Origin: CAZPQV01 sp964588705 | GTDB lineage: Bacteria > Bacteroidota > Bacteroidia > Flavobacteriales > Weeksellaceae | DNA: 64,000 nucleotides | Assembly: GCA_964588705.1 (NCBI GenBank) | Contig: CAZPQV010000005.1 | Coordinates: 1-64,000 of the forward strand | Reading direction: 5' to 3' | In this document: piece after piece, positions 44,158 to 52,188 of the stretch | Numbering within the stretch: the stretch's first letter is position 1 | Layout: the number at the start of each line of letters is the position of its first letter | Notes under the pieces: model-generated | The model's input: only the letters and a program-made list of their open reading frames with translations | What the model was told of the DNA's origin: nothing | Databases searched by the model: none | Program-made: the position numbers and the translations under genes

Positions 44158-45981
44158 ATGGAAAGTTTTAATACACAGGGATTTTCGTTTGATTTACCAA
44201 AAGGAAACTCTTCAATTATAAAAGTCATTGGTGTTGGTGGCGGTGGTAATAATGCACTGAAGCACATGTACGAAACCGGAATTCACGGCGTAGATTTCGT
44301 AATCTGTAATACCGACGCTCAAACTCTGGATAATAATCCGGTTGCCAATAAAGTGCAGCTTGGTGTTTCGACAACAGAAGGTCTTGGCGCAGGTGCCGAT
44401 CCTGAAGTTGGAGAAAAAGCAGCCATCGAAAGTATTGATGAGATTAAGGCATCTTTGGGGCAGAATACCAAAATGGTTTTCATCACTGCAGGAATGGGTG
44501 GTGGAACCGGAACCGGTGCTGCACCTGTAATTGCCAAAGTTGCTAAAGAAATGGGAATCCTAACTGTTGGTATCGTAACGATTCCGTTCAGTTTTGAAGG
44601 GAAAAGAAGATTAGAACAGGCAGATATCGGTCTTGAAAAACTAAGAAGTAATGTCGATTCACTGATTGTCATTAATAACGATAAGCTAAGACAGCAGTTT
44701 GGTAATCTTGGTTTCAAGCAGGGATTTGCAAAAGCCGACGAAGTTTTAACGAACGCAGCAAAAGGTATGGCTGAGGTAATTACCGGATATTTTGATGTAA
44801 ACATCGACTTCCGTGATGCCAAAACCGTTCTTGCCAATTCAGGAACAGCATTGATGTCAACCGGTAAAGCTTCAGGCGAAAACAAAGCTGAAGAAGCGGT
44901 GAAAAAAGCCCTTGATTCCCCATTATTGAACGATAATAAAATCACCGGAGCGAAGAATGTTTTGTTACTGATCAGAAGTGGTGCTACGGAAGTTACCATG
45001 GATGAAATCGGTGTAATTATGGACCACATTCAGAAAGAAGCGGGACATACTGCTGAAATTATTTTCGGTGTTGGAACAGATGAGGAGTTAGGCGATGCTG
45101 TGAGCGTGCTTGTAATTGCAACAGGTTTTGCAAAAGACAATGTTATACATGAAGGGACAGCCGAAAAGATTAAATATTCATTAGAAGATACGGCGGATAA
45201 GCCAAAAAAAGAATCTCCATTCAGAACTAAAGCAGAAAGAGAAGAAAAGGAAGTGTTCTCCGGAAAAAGCCTTTTCAGTCTGGATGATGAGGAAGATGAA
45301 ACACCTGTTTTCTGCGCAGAAACCGCTTCTCCAAGTATGATTGTAGAAGAAGAACCTCAGATCACTGAAGTTACTTTTGAAGAAGAACCGGAAGAAGAAA
45401 CCCCAATGGTAACCTTCGAAGTTGAAGAAGAAATCATCAACGAACCGGATTTATTCACTTATGAGGATTATTCTGAAGAAGTAGAATCTCAGTCTATTAA
45501 ATTTGAAATTGAAGATGAAACTCCGGTTGCTGAAAAATCTTCATTCTCAGAAGAACAGCCAATTTCCTTCAGTTTCTTTGTAGACACTCCTGCTGAAAAT
45601 GAACCTTTCAATGAGGTAAAAGAGGAGCCAAAAGCAAATATCCCTGCAGAAAAACCTGCGGAAACTTCTATACCAAAAGCATTTGCGGAAGAGCTAAAAA
45701 CAGAAACAATTGTTGAGGTAAAAGAAGAGTTTACATTCATCAGCAAAACAACCAATGCTGAAAAGGTGAATGAAAGAAGAAACAAACTAAAAGAGTTCAA
45801 CTCAAGATATCAGAATTTTGATGAAGCGAGTGATTTCGAAACAGTTCCGGCTTTCAGAAGAAAAAATATTTCTATTGGCGGACAAAACGCTTCAGAACAA
45901 AATATAAGAACATTCCTTTCCGAAAACGACGGAAAAATGGAAGTTAGAGAAAACAGATTTTTAAATAAAGATGTTGACTAG
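44158..45981 (+). CDS. ftsZ: Cell division protein FtsZ with long acidic linker
   Basis: Tubulin-like GTPase that forms the division ring. Residues about 15-330 hold the GTPase: VIGVGGGGNNALKHMYETG, the tubulin signature GMGGGTGTGAAPVIAKVA and NxDxxD-type NNDKLRQQFG. Residues about 340-540 form an unusually long Glu-rich linker. A conserved C-terminal FtsA-binding peptide appears as TVPAFRRK (about 562-569) but is followed by 38 more residues ending NRFLNKDVD. The total of 607 residues is far above E. coli (383) but ordinary for this group. It is the last dcw gene. Confidence 0.97.
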   Translation: MESFNTQGFSFDLPKGNSSIIKVIGVGGGGNNALKHMYETGIHGVDFVICNTDAQTLDNNPVANKVQLGVSTTEGLGAGADPEVGEKAAIESIDEIKASLGQNTKMVFITAGMGGGTGTGAAPVIAKVAKEMGILTVGIVTIPFSFEGKRRLEQADIGLEKLRSNVDSLIVINNDKLRQQFGNLGFKQGFAKADEVLTNAAKGMAEVITGYFDVNIDFRDAKTVLANSGTALMSTGKASGENKAEEAVKKALDSPLLNDNKITGAKNVLLLIRSGATEVTMDEIGVIMDHIQKEAGHTAEIIFGVGTDEELGDAVSVLVIATGFAKDNVIHEGTAEKIKYSLEDTADKPKKESPFRTKAEREEKEVFSGKSLFSLDDEEDETPVFCAETASPSMIVEEEPQITEVTFEEEPEEETPMVTFEVEEEIINEPDLFTYEDYSEEVESQSIKFEIEDETPVAEKSSFSEEQPISFSFFVDTPAENEPFNEVKEEPKANIPAEKPAETSIPKAFAEELKTETIVEVKEEFTFISKTTNAEKVNERRNKLKEFNSRYQNFDEASDFETVPAFRRKNISIGGQNASEQNIRTFLSENDGKMEVRENRFLNKDVD

Positions 45982-46055
45982 AGTTTGCTGATGTACCGCA
46001 GTGTAGCAATTTTGGTTGTTACACTGCTGCATTAGTTAATTTTTACTTTAAAAAA

Positions 46056-46502
46056 ATGAGTTTAGAAAATACCATAAACGAAGCGATTAAAACCGCAATG
46101 AAGGAAAAGGACAGAGTGGCCCTTGATTCTCTTCGCGCTGTGAAATCGCAGATTCTACTTTTAAAAACCGAAGCAAGAGGTGCAGAAGTTTCTGCAGAGC
46201 AGGAAATTGCCATTTTGCAACGGATGATAAAACAGAGAAAAGACTCTTACGAACAGTTCTCGGCACAGGGAAGAACCGATTTGGCAGATGTGGAAGAAGC
46301 ACAGATGAAGGTAATCGAAAAATTTCTGCCAAAACAACTTTCCGCAGAAGAACTGGAAACCGAAATGAAGAACATTATCGCCGAAACCGGTGCTGAAACA
46401 ATGAAAGATTTAGGCAAAGTAATGGGTGTTGCATCCAAAGCTTTGGCCGGAAAATCTGATGGTAAAAGCATCTCAGAAATGGCGAAGAAACTTCTTTCGT
46501 AA
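46056..46502 (+). CDS. GatB/YqeY domain-containing protein
   Basis: A 148-residue protein of the YqeY family, related to the C-terminal tRNA-binding domain of the GatB amidotransferase subunit. Conserved parts are AMKEKDRVALDSLRAVKSQIL near the N-terminus, EIAILQRMIKQRKDSYEQF and the C-terminal LGKVMGVASKALAGKSDGK. The function is not firmly established; a tRNA-related role is inferred. It follows ftsZ by 74 bp. Confidence 0.93.
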   Translation: MSLENTINEAIKTAMKEKDRVALDSLRAVKSQILLLKTEARGAEVSAEQEIAILQRMIKQRKDSYEQFSAQGRTDLADVEEAQMKVIEKFLPKQLSAEELETEMKNIIAETGAETMKDLGKVMGVASKALAGKSDGKSISEMAKKLLS

Positions 46503-46507
46503 AACAT

Positions 46508-46554
46508 TTCGGAAGTATAAGATTCGAAGTTTATCTCGAATCTCGTATCCCGAA
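46508..46554. repeat. Inverted repeat with heptamer units after yqeY
   Basis: TCTCGAA (46534-46540), TCTCGTA (46541-46547) and TCCCGAA (46548-46554) are three in-phase heptamers. They pair imperfectly with TTCGGAAGTATAAGATTCGA (46508-46527) to make a stem of about 20 bp. Confidence 0.55.
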
Positions 46555-46597
46555 ACTCAACCCAGGATATTCAACCTTTGCATATCGATTTGATTGG

Positions 46598-46626
46598 AAG
46601 CCCGGAGCATTTTATGTTTCGGGTTT
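46598..46626 (+). terminator. Terminator downstream of yqeY
   Basis: A hairpin with core CCCG (46601-46604) pairing CGGG (46620-46623), extended by A-T and G-U pairs on both sides, followed by TTTTTCTTTTT. Confidence 0.6.
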
Positions 46627-46846
46627 TTCTTTTTGTTAATGCAGATATTTAACAAAGTGTAATCGAAGATTAATGTATTTGTCACTAAATATCGATGATA
46701 ATTCCTTGTTTATCCTTAATTATTTTTAACTAGCATATTAAATTCTTTGTCTATCATTGCGTTAATAAAAAGGTCAATTTGTCCGATTAAGAAAATTGGA
46801 ATACTTTTGATAACATAAATCAATAGAATTAAATAACATAATTGAT

Positions 46847-46854
46847 TAAATTTG
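46847..46854 (+). promoter_or_regulatory. -7 promoter element for the bacilliredoxin gene
   Basis: TAAATTTG, an exact TAnnTTTG, lies 35 bp before the ATG. No TTTG at the -33 distance. Confidence 0.45.
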
Positions 46855-46889
46855 CAACTAAAATCATCTAACAACTAAACAATAATATT

Positions 46890-47300
46890 ATGTATCCAGA
46901 AGAATTAGTAATGCCAATGAAGGCTGAGCTTACAGATAAAGGATTTCAGGACCTTACAACTCCGGAGCAAGTAAACGAAGCACTAAAACAACCGGGAACA
47001 ACCTTGGTAATGGTGAATTCCGTTTGCGGATGTGCTGCAGGTGCTGCAAGACCGGGCGTGGTTTATTCATTAACAGGAGATAAAAAACCTGATCATTTGG
47101 TAACTGTTTTCGCAGGTTTCGACGGCGATGCTGTTGCAGAAGCAAGAAAACATATGGCGCCATTCCCGCCAAGTTCACCAAGTGTAGCACTTTTCAAAGA
47201 CGGCGAATTGGTTCACATGCTTGAAAGACACCACATCGAAGGAAATCCTGCAGGAGCAATTGCAGCAAACCTTCAGGCAGCGTACGACGAATATTGCTAA
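46890..47300 (+). CDS. BrxA/BrxB family bacilliredoxin
   Basis: A 136-residue thioredoxin-fold protein of the YphP/YqiW family. It carries the family CGC active site in VNSVCGCAAGAARPG (about residues 46-60) and the FPPSSPSVALFKDGELVHMLERH segment with the conserved proline. In Bacillus these enzymes remove bacillithiol from proteins. Whether this host makes bacillithiol cannot be told from this window. It is monocistronic with its own terminator. Confidence 0.94.
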   Translation: MYPEELVMPMKAELTDKGFQDLTTPEQVNEALKQPGTTLVMVNSVCGCAAGAARPGVVYSLTGDKKPDHLVTVFAGFDGDAVAEARKHMAPFPPSSPSVALFKDGELVHMLERHHIEGNPAGAIAANLQAAYDEYC

Positions 47301-47319
47301 TATTCAGAATATAAAAATT

Positions 47320-47344
47320 AAAGACCGTGAATTTCACGGTCTTT
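47320..47344. terminator. Bidirectional terminator after the bacilliredoxin gene
   Basis: A stem AAAGACCGTGA with its complement (arms 47320-47330 and 47334-47344) and a T-run on both sides. It lies between convergent genes. Confidence 0.85.
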
Positions 47345-47345
47345 T

Positions 47346-47726
47346 TTATTGTAATTCTTCAAGCCTTTTAATAACATCCATCGAGAAAATTTTACTCTTT
47401 TTCTGCCAAAGATTGTAGAAATATTTCGATTTTTCACCGAGGTCTGTATCTCCAGTTTCTTTGAATTTAAAGTAAAACAAATGTCCTAATAATTCATAGG
47501 AAACAGCTTTCTGAGTGTCTTCTTTTCCTGAGATTAAACTTTCGATTTCTTCAAAAGATTTTACAGAAAGCTCTTCAAATGACATTTTGAAAACATTCTT
47601 CATGTGAGTTTCAAAAACCAAAAGAAGTTCCTGAGGTTTGCCTTCATTTTTTCCCAGCAGCATTGCAGCAATAAATTCTGAGAATTGCTTTATCTGCCGC
47701 ATCATAAAGTCTTTATCGTGAATCAT
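47346..47726 (-). CDS. Hypothetical protein, possibly DUF6483-like
   Basis: A 126-residue, mostly helical soluble protein. The N-terminus MIHDKDFMMRQIKQFSEFIAAMLLGK resembles the start of DUF6483 proteins; the rest has no motif I recognise. No signal peptide or membrane segment. The stop codon lies 1 bp from the terminator stem. Function unknown. Confidence 0.6.
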   Translation of the reverse strand: MIHDKDFMMRQIKQFSEFIAAMLLGKNEGKPQELLLVFETHMKNVFKMSFEELSVKSFEEIESLISGKEDTQKAVSYELLGHLFYFKFKETGDTDLGEKSKYFYNLWQKKSKIFSMDVIKRLEELQ

Positions 47727-47731
47727 TTTTT

Positions 47732-47773
47732 AGGTGCATGGTGCATGGTGCAGGTTACATTGTGCAATGTTGA
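47732..47773. repeat. Heptamer tandem repeat (TGGTGCA type), left of the four-helix-bundle gene
   Basis: Six in-phase 7-mers: AGGTGCA, TGGTGCA, TGGTGCA, GGTTACA, TTGTGCA, ATGTTGA (47732-47773). A related tract in the opposite orientation lies at 48195-48229 on the other side of the gene. Confidence 0.75.
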
Positions 47774-47774
47774 A

Positions 47775-48140
47775 TTATGAGCGCCAGTTATTTCTTACGT
47801 ATTCGATATAAGTATAAAGTTTAGCACTTAAAACCTTATACTTTTCAGTATGTTTTTCAAAATCACTCTGAAGCTCAGGATAAAGTATATTAATTTTTTT
47901 AATATGATTGATTGTTTCATCACAACTGCTATGTGACATTTTTGGAAACCTTAGATAATCATTTTTATACATTCTCCTTCCATAACCCTCAACAATATTT
48001 GAATTTACTGAATCCGCAGATCTTCGGATTTGACTGCCTAACTCATACAGTTCATGTTTTGGAAGCTTAAGTGATAAACGATGATTTTCAATAAACAAAT
48101 CAAAAGAAATGTTATAGATGTCTAACTTATTGTAACTCAT
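47775..48140 (-). CDS. Four-helix-bundle protein (23S rRNA intervening-sequence protein family)
   Basis: A 121-residue helical protein. The pattern MSYNKLDIYNISFDLFIENH then LPKHELYELGSQIRRSADSVNSNIVEGYGR is the hallmark of the IVS/four-helix-bundle family, which is related to the Avd accessory protein of diversity-generating retroelements. ATG 48140 gives MSYNKLDIY, preferred over an upstream in-frame ATG. There is no 23S rRNA nearby, so it is an orphan copy. It is bounded on each side by heptamer repeats in inverted orientation. Function unknown. Confidence 0.85.
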   Translation of the reverse strand: MSYNKLDIYNISFDLFIENHRLSLKLPKHELYELGSQIRRSADSVNSNIVEGYGRRMYKNDYLRFPKMSHSSCDETINHIKKINILYPELQSDFEKHTEKYKVLSAKLYTYIEYVRNNWRS

Positions 48141-48194
48141 GATAAAACTAATTTCATCCAAAATACAAAATTAGTTTTAAAGCAGTTTTCAATC

Positions 48195-48229
48195 ATTATT
48201 CATCCTGAACCCTGTATCCTGCACCCTGG
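48195..48229. repeat. Heptamer tandem repeat, right of the four-helix-bundle gene (inverted)
   Basis: On the minus strand this reads GGGTGCA, GGATACA, GGGTTCA, GGATGAA and a decayed unit, each 7 bp. GGGTGCA and GGATACA match the TGGTGCA and GGTTACA units of the tract at 47732-47773, in opposite orientation. Confidence 0.7.
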
Positions 48230-48230
48230 T

Positions 48231-49634
48231 TTACCCAAAGAACAAATACGCCAATGTGATCGCAGTAATAATCCCCACCAAATCCGCAAGCAGCATCGCG
48301 CCAACCGTATATCTTGTATTTCTGATGCTCACAGCACCGTAATAAACTGCAATCACGTAGAAAGTGGTATCCGAACTTCCCTGTAAAACGCCGGCCAAAC
48401 GGGACGCAAAAGAATCCGGTCCGAAAGTAGCCATGGTATCCACCATCATTCCACGTGCGCCGGAACCGGAAAGAGGTTTAATTAATGCAGTAGGCAAACC
48501 GTCCACAAAACGCGTATCCATATTGGCGACATTGGCAAGCCATTTCATTCCGTCGATAATCACTTCAAAAACGCCTGAAGTTCTCAAAAGAGAGATTGCG
48601 ATAAGCATTCCCACTAAATAAGGAATGATTTTCACACTCACCCAAAATCCTTCTTTTGCCCCTTCAATAAAAGAATCGAAAATATCAATTTTCTTATAAA
48701 CACCGCCAAGAACAATGGCAAAGAAGATAAAAAGAATAATTCCGTTACTCAAAACCTGCGAAAAAGAAGCAAGCTCTTCCTGATTGAGTTTAACCAAAAA
48801 CACCACAAGTCCTGCGATAATTGCTGAAATCCCACCAACATAGGCCAAAACTACCGGTTGCAGAAGATTGATTTTCTGTTTCAAAGAAACGATAATCATC
48901 GCAGCCATTGTAGCCGCAAAAGTGGCAATAAGACATGGCAGAAATATATCCGTAGGATTCGCGGCGCCCATACTCGCTCTAATCGCAATAATGGAAACCG
49001 GAATCAGCGTCAAACCACTCGCGTGAAGCGCCAAAAACATCACCTGTGCATTACTAGCCGTATCTTTTGAAGGATTTAGGGTTTGAAGACTTTCCATCGC
49101 TTTCAACCCGAAAGGTGTCGCTGCATTATCAAGTCCAAGTAAATTGGCGCTGAAATTCAGCATCATATGCCCGAACGACGGATGGTTTTTGGGCACTTCT
49201 GGAAAAAGTTTTGAGAAAAACGGCTGAATCATTCTTGACAATAAATTAATTCCTCCTGCTTTTTCAGCAATACTCATAAATCCCATGAACAGCGTCATAA
49301 TTCCAATCAGTCCCAAACAGATTTTAACCGCGGTTTCAGAAGTTCCAATCACACCATCGGCTTTAGAAACTCGGTAAACCTGCACACTTTGTTTCAGTGA
49401 ATCGGTTTTATAACCAATATGTTTTTCCGTAAAATCCGGAGATTTCATCAAACTTTCCTGAATATTCGGTGCAAGTGCAGACATTGGCTGTTTACTGATC
49501 ATCACGGTGTCGCCGCCTTTTCCCACCACCATATCATTATATATGGCCTTGTAATTTGGTGAAAATATATATTTGATACTTGCTACAACAATCGCGACGA
49601 TGATGAACGCCGACCATATTCTGCTTAAAACCAT
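48231..49634 (-). CDS. SpmA/SpmB-like nucleoside-recognition (Gate) domain membrane protein
   Basis: A 467-residue polytopic membrane protein. The two halves match spore-maturation proteins A and B fused into one chain: the first with MLNFSANLLGLDNAATPFGLKAM and the second with TALIKPLSGSGARGMMVD and SSDTTFYVIAVYYGAVSIR, each a Gate/nucleoside-recognition domain. Such proteins occur in non-sporulating bacteria; the transported or sensed molecule is unknown. The start was set at ATG 49634 (MVLSRIWSAFIIVAIVVASI), because the upstream in-frame ATG adds a poorly conserved stretch. Confidence 0.88.
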   Translation of the reverse strand: MVLSRIWSAFIIVAIVVASIKYIFSPNYKAIYNDMVVGKGGDTVMISKQPMSALAPNIQESLMKSPDFTEKHIGYKTDSLKQSVQVYRVSKADGVIGTSETAVKICLGLIGIMTLFMGFMSIAEKAGGINLLSRMIQPFFSKLFPEVPKNHPSFGHMMLNFSANLLGLDNAATPFGLKAMESLQTLNPSKDTASNAQVMFLALHASGLTLIPVSIIAIRASMGAANPTDIFLPCLIATFAATMAAMIIVSLKQKINLLQPVVLAYVGGISAIIAGLVVFLVKLNQEELASFSQVLSNGIILFIFFAIVLGGVYKKIDIFDSFIEGAKEGFWVSVKIIPYLVGMLIAISLLRTSGVFEVIIDGMKWLANVANMDTRFVDGLPTALIKPLSGSGARGMMVDTMATFGPDSFASRLAGVLQGSSDTTFYVIAVYYGAVSIRNTRYTVGAMLLADLVGIITAITLAYLFFG

Positions 49635-49735
49635 TTCTGAAAAATTTAAGTAAAAATAGAGTAAAATTTTATTCAAAGATAAAATCCGGGTGAAATTTAA
49701 AAAACAATTTTCAATTTAAATCTCCATTTTAAATG

Positions 49736-49775
49736 CTTTTTCTGAAAAATGTTGTCTTTTTCTGTTAAATGTCAT
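49736..49775 (+). repeat. 20-bp tandem direct repeat upstream of the EF-G2 gene
   Basis: CTTTTTCTGAAAAATGTTGT (49736-49755) is followed directly by CTTTTTCTGTTAAATGTCAT (49756-49775), identical at 16 of 20 positions, with a partial third CTGTTTTAAG. A two-turn period suggests a protein-binding site. It is about 120 bp upstream of the gene at 49898. Confidence 0.5.
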
Positions 49776-49897
49776 CTGTTTTAAGATTTAAAAACCATAT
49801 TTCGTATAAAAATCTTTTGTAACTTTAGTTTCCCAAAAAAATTAAATGCCCGTCATTTTCTTTTTTTTAATCAAAAAATAATTAAAATCATAATATT

Positions 49898-52024
49898 ATG
49901 AGTGCACAAACCAAAGATTTACGTAACGTGGTTTTGCTTGGTCATTCAAGCAGTGGCAAAACCACGCTTATAGAGACGATGTTATACGAGGGCGGAGCCA
50001 TTAAGCGCCGTGGAACGATTGAAGGACACAACACTGTGTCGGACAATACCGATATAGAGCACGAGCGCGAAGCAACAATTTTCTCACACCAAATGTTGGT
50101 GAACTGGAGAGATAATAAGATAAACATCATCGATACGCCTGGATTTGATGACTTTGTTGGCGAAGTAGTTTCTTCACTAAAAGTTGCAGATACGGCGTTA
50201 ATTCTTCTTAATGCTGCTGAAGGCGTGGAAGTGGGAACAGAACTGGTTTGGGAATATGTAGAGAAATACGAGACGCCTGCAATTTTCGTGGTGAATCAAA
50301 TGGATCACATTAAGGCAGATTATGATAATACCATTCAGCAGGCTAAAGAAAGATTTGGTAATAAACTCGTTCCGATTCAGTATCCGTTGAATTCCGGTGA
50401 AGGATTTAATCAAATTTTGGATGCACTGAGAATGGTGGTTTATGAATTCCCAAAAGAAGGAGGTAAACCTGAGAAAAAGCCAATTCCTGAAAGCGAAATG
50501 GAAAGAGCCAAAGAAATGCACAATGCATTGGTAGAAATCGCTGCTGAAAATGAAGACGGACTGATGGAAAAATACTTCGAATCCGGAACACTTTCTGAAG
50601 AAGAACTGGCAAAAGGACTGACGATTGCATTGGCACATCAGCAGTTTTTCCCTGTGTTCGTAGCATCCGGACTGAAAGATATGGGATCCGGAAGAATTAT
50701 GGGATTCCTGAACGATATTGCACCTTCACCTGCCGAAAGACCAAACAGAATTATGGTTGACGGTTCTGAAGTTGCCTACGATCCAAACGATAAAACAACG
50801 ATTTTCATTTATAAAACTTCTTCCGAACCTCAGGTTGGATTGCTTTCTTATTTCAAAGTAATTTCCGGAACTCTGAAACCGGGTGACGAATTGGTGAATG
50901 CTGATAACGGAGAAGTAGAAAGAATTTCTCAGTTATTCCTGGCTAAAGGAAAAGAAAGAATTCAGGTTGATAAACTTCAGGCCGGAGATTTGGGGGTAAC
51001 CGTAAAACTGAAATCAGGGAAAGCAAATAACACATTGAATACCAAAGGATTGAACAGAAAAGTACGTCCGATGGAATTCCCAGAAAGCACGATTAGAAAA
51101 GCCGTTTACACTGACAGTTCTGCAGAGACTGAAAAACTTTTTGCTGCTTTAAATAAGATTAAAGAAGAAGATCCGACGCTGAAAGTAGACATCGATCAGG
51201 AAACAAGAGAAGCTATTCTTGGAGGTCAGGGACAGATGCATATCGATCTTGTAAAACAGCGTTTGGAAAGAGAATTCGGTGTGAAAATGGAAATGAAAAA
51301 TCCAAAAGTTTCCTACCGTGAAACCATTACCGGAAAAGCGGAAGCCGATTACAGACACAAAAAACAATCCGGAGGAGCTGGTCAGTTTGGAGAAATCCAT
51401 ATGCGCGTAGAAAATTACTACGAAGGCATGCCTGAACCACAAGGTCTGAACATCCGTCAGCAGGAAATTGAAGATCTTCCTTGGGGTGGAAAACTGGCGT
51501 TCTACTGGTGTATTGTAGGTGGTGCGATTGACAACCGTTATATCGGAGCCATCAAAAAAGGAATCATGCAGCAGATGAAGAATGGGCCGTTGACAGGTTC
51601 ACCTTGTCAGAACATCCGAGTTTCTGTTTACGACGGTAAAATGCACAGTGTGGACAGTAACGATATTTCTTTCCAACTGGCAGCATCAGGTGCGTTTAAA
51701 GAAGCATTCCACAATGCGCATCCGCAATTGCTGGAGCCGATGTATCGTGTAGAAATTCTTTGTCCAAACGATGCAACCGGCGATGTAATGGGAGATTTAC
51801 AAACAAGAAGAGCGATGATCGCAGGGATGGATACCGAAGGACATTATCAGAAGATTCTTGCCGATGTTCCTTTGGCAGAGATGGATGATTACAGCTCAAC
51901 ATTACGTTCCGTTACCGGTGGTAAAGCGAAATTCTCTATGAAATTCTCGGATTATCAATTAGTACCGCCAAACGTACAACAGGATCTTGTGAAGAAACAT
52001 GCTGCAGAAGCAGTTGAGGCATAG
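49898..52024 (+). CDS. EF-G2-type elongation factor G paralogue
   Basis: A translational GTPase of 708 residues with the EF-G domain order. It differs from canonical EF-G in the G domain: the P-loop is GHSSSGKTT (residues 15-23), switch I lacks RGITI, and switch II reads DTPGFDDF, so Phe83 replaces the catalytic His of DTPGHVDF. The G4 motif is NQMD instead of NKMD. These are traits of Bacteroidota EF-G2, of which a Bacteroides member supports translocation without GTP hydrolysis. It is monocistronic with a terminator. A canonical fusA should exist elsewhere in the genome; that is an expectation, not seen here. Confidence 0.92.
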   Translation: MSAQTKDLRNVVLLGHSSSGKTTLIETMLYEGGAIKRRGTIEGHNTVSDNTDIEHEREATIFSHQMLVNWRDNKINIIDTPGFDDFVGEVVSSLKVADTALILLNAAEGVEVGTELVWEYVEKYETPAIFVVNQMDHIKADYDNTIQQAKERFGNKLVPIQYPLNSGEGFNQILDALRMVVYEFPKEGGKPEKKPIPESEMERAKEMHNALVEIAAENEDGLMEKYFESGTLSEEELAKGLTIALAHQQFFPVFVASGLKDMGSGRIMGFLNDIAPSPAERPNRIMVDGSEVAYDPNDKTTIFIYKTSSEPQVGLLSYFKVISGTLKPGDELVNADNGEVERISQLFLAKGKERIQVDKLQAGDLGVTVKLKSGKANNTLNTKGLNRKVRPMEFPESTIRKAVYTDSSAETEKLFAALNKIKEEDPTLKVDIDQETREAILGGQGQMHIDLVKQRLEREFGVKMEMKNPKVSYRETITGKAEADYRHKKQSGGAGQFGEIHMRVENYYEGMPEPQGLNIRQQEIEDLPWGGKLAFYWCIVGGAIDNRYIGAIKKGIMQQMKNGPLTGSPCQNIRVSVYDGKMHSVDSNDISFQLAASGAFKEAFHNAHPQLLEPMYRVEILCPNDATGDVMGDLQTRRAMIAGMDTEGHYQKILADVPLAEMDDYSSTLRSVTGGKAKFSMKFSDYQLVPPNVQQDLVKKHAAEAVEA

Positions 52025-52050
52025 ATTTATAATTAAATATAATTTTATAG

Positions 52051-52082
52051 ACTTAGTCGGTTCACTCCGGCTAAGTTTTTTA
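52051..52082 (+). terminator. Terminator after the EF-G2 gene
   Basis: A stem ACTTAGTCGG with CCGGCTAAGT (one mismatch; arms 52051-52060 and 52067-52076) followed by a T-run. Confidence 0.8.
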
Positions 52083-52122
52083 TTTATAAGCGTTAAAGAA
52101 GAGAAAAGGAAATAATTTTAAT

Positions 52123-52150
52123 TTAAATAAGACAAAATAGTCCGAATTAA
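52123..52150 (+). promoter_or_regulatory. Candidate Rrf2 operator, copy 1
   Basis: The 28-bp sequence starting TTAAATAAGACAAAA and continuing TAGTCCGAATTAA is repeated at 52635-52662 with 23 of 28 identical positions. It includes the small dyad GAC-N6-GTC and covers the -33 region of the rrf2 promoter, an autorepression position. Confidence 0.6.
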
Positions 52151-52161
52151 AAAAATATTTT

Positions 52162-52169
52162 TAACTTTG
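52162..52169 (+). promoter_or_regulatory. -7 promoter element of the rrf2 gene
   Basis: TAACTTTG, an exact TAnnTTTG, lies 19 bp before the ATG and 11 bp after the candidate operator. Confidence 0.55.
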
Positions 52170-52188
52170 TAAAAGAAATTAAAAACAA

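Larger units (their letters stand above)
46503..46889. other. 387-bp intergenic region with inverted heptamer element and terminator
   Basis: No gene seen. The left part holds an inverted, partly heptameric repeat (46508-46554) and a terminator (46598-46626). The right part (about 46640-46889) is plain AT-rich DNA ending in the -7 promoter element of the bacilliredoxin gene. Confidence 0.6.

Noticed and set aside
44319..45029. 236-codon open frame antisense to ftsZ
   Set aside because: Mirror of a strongly coding plus-strand gene; the product is a low-complexity Ser/Pro/Ala-rich chain without motifs.
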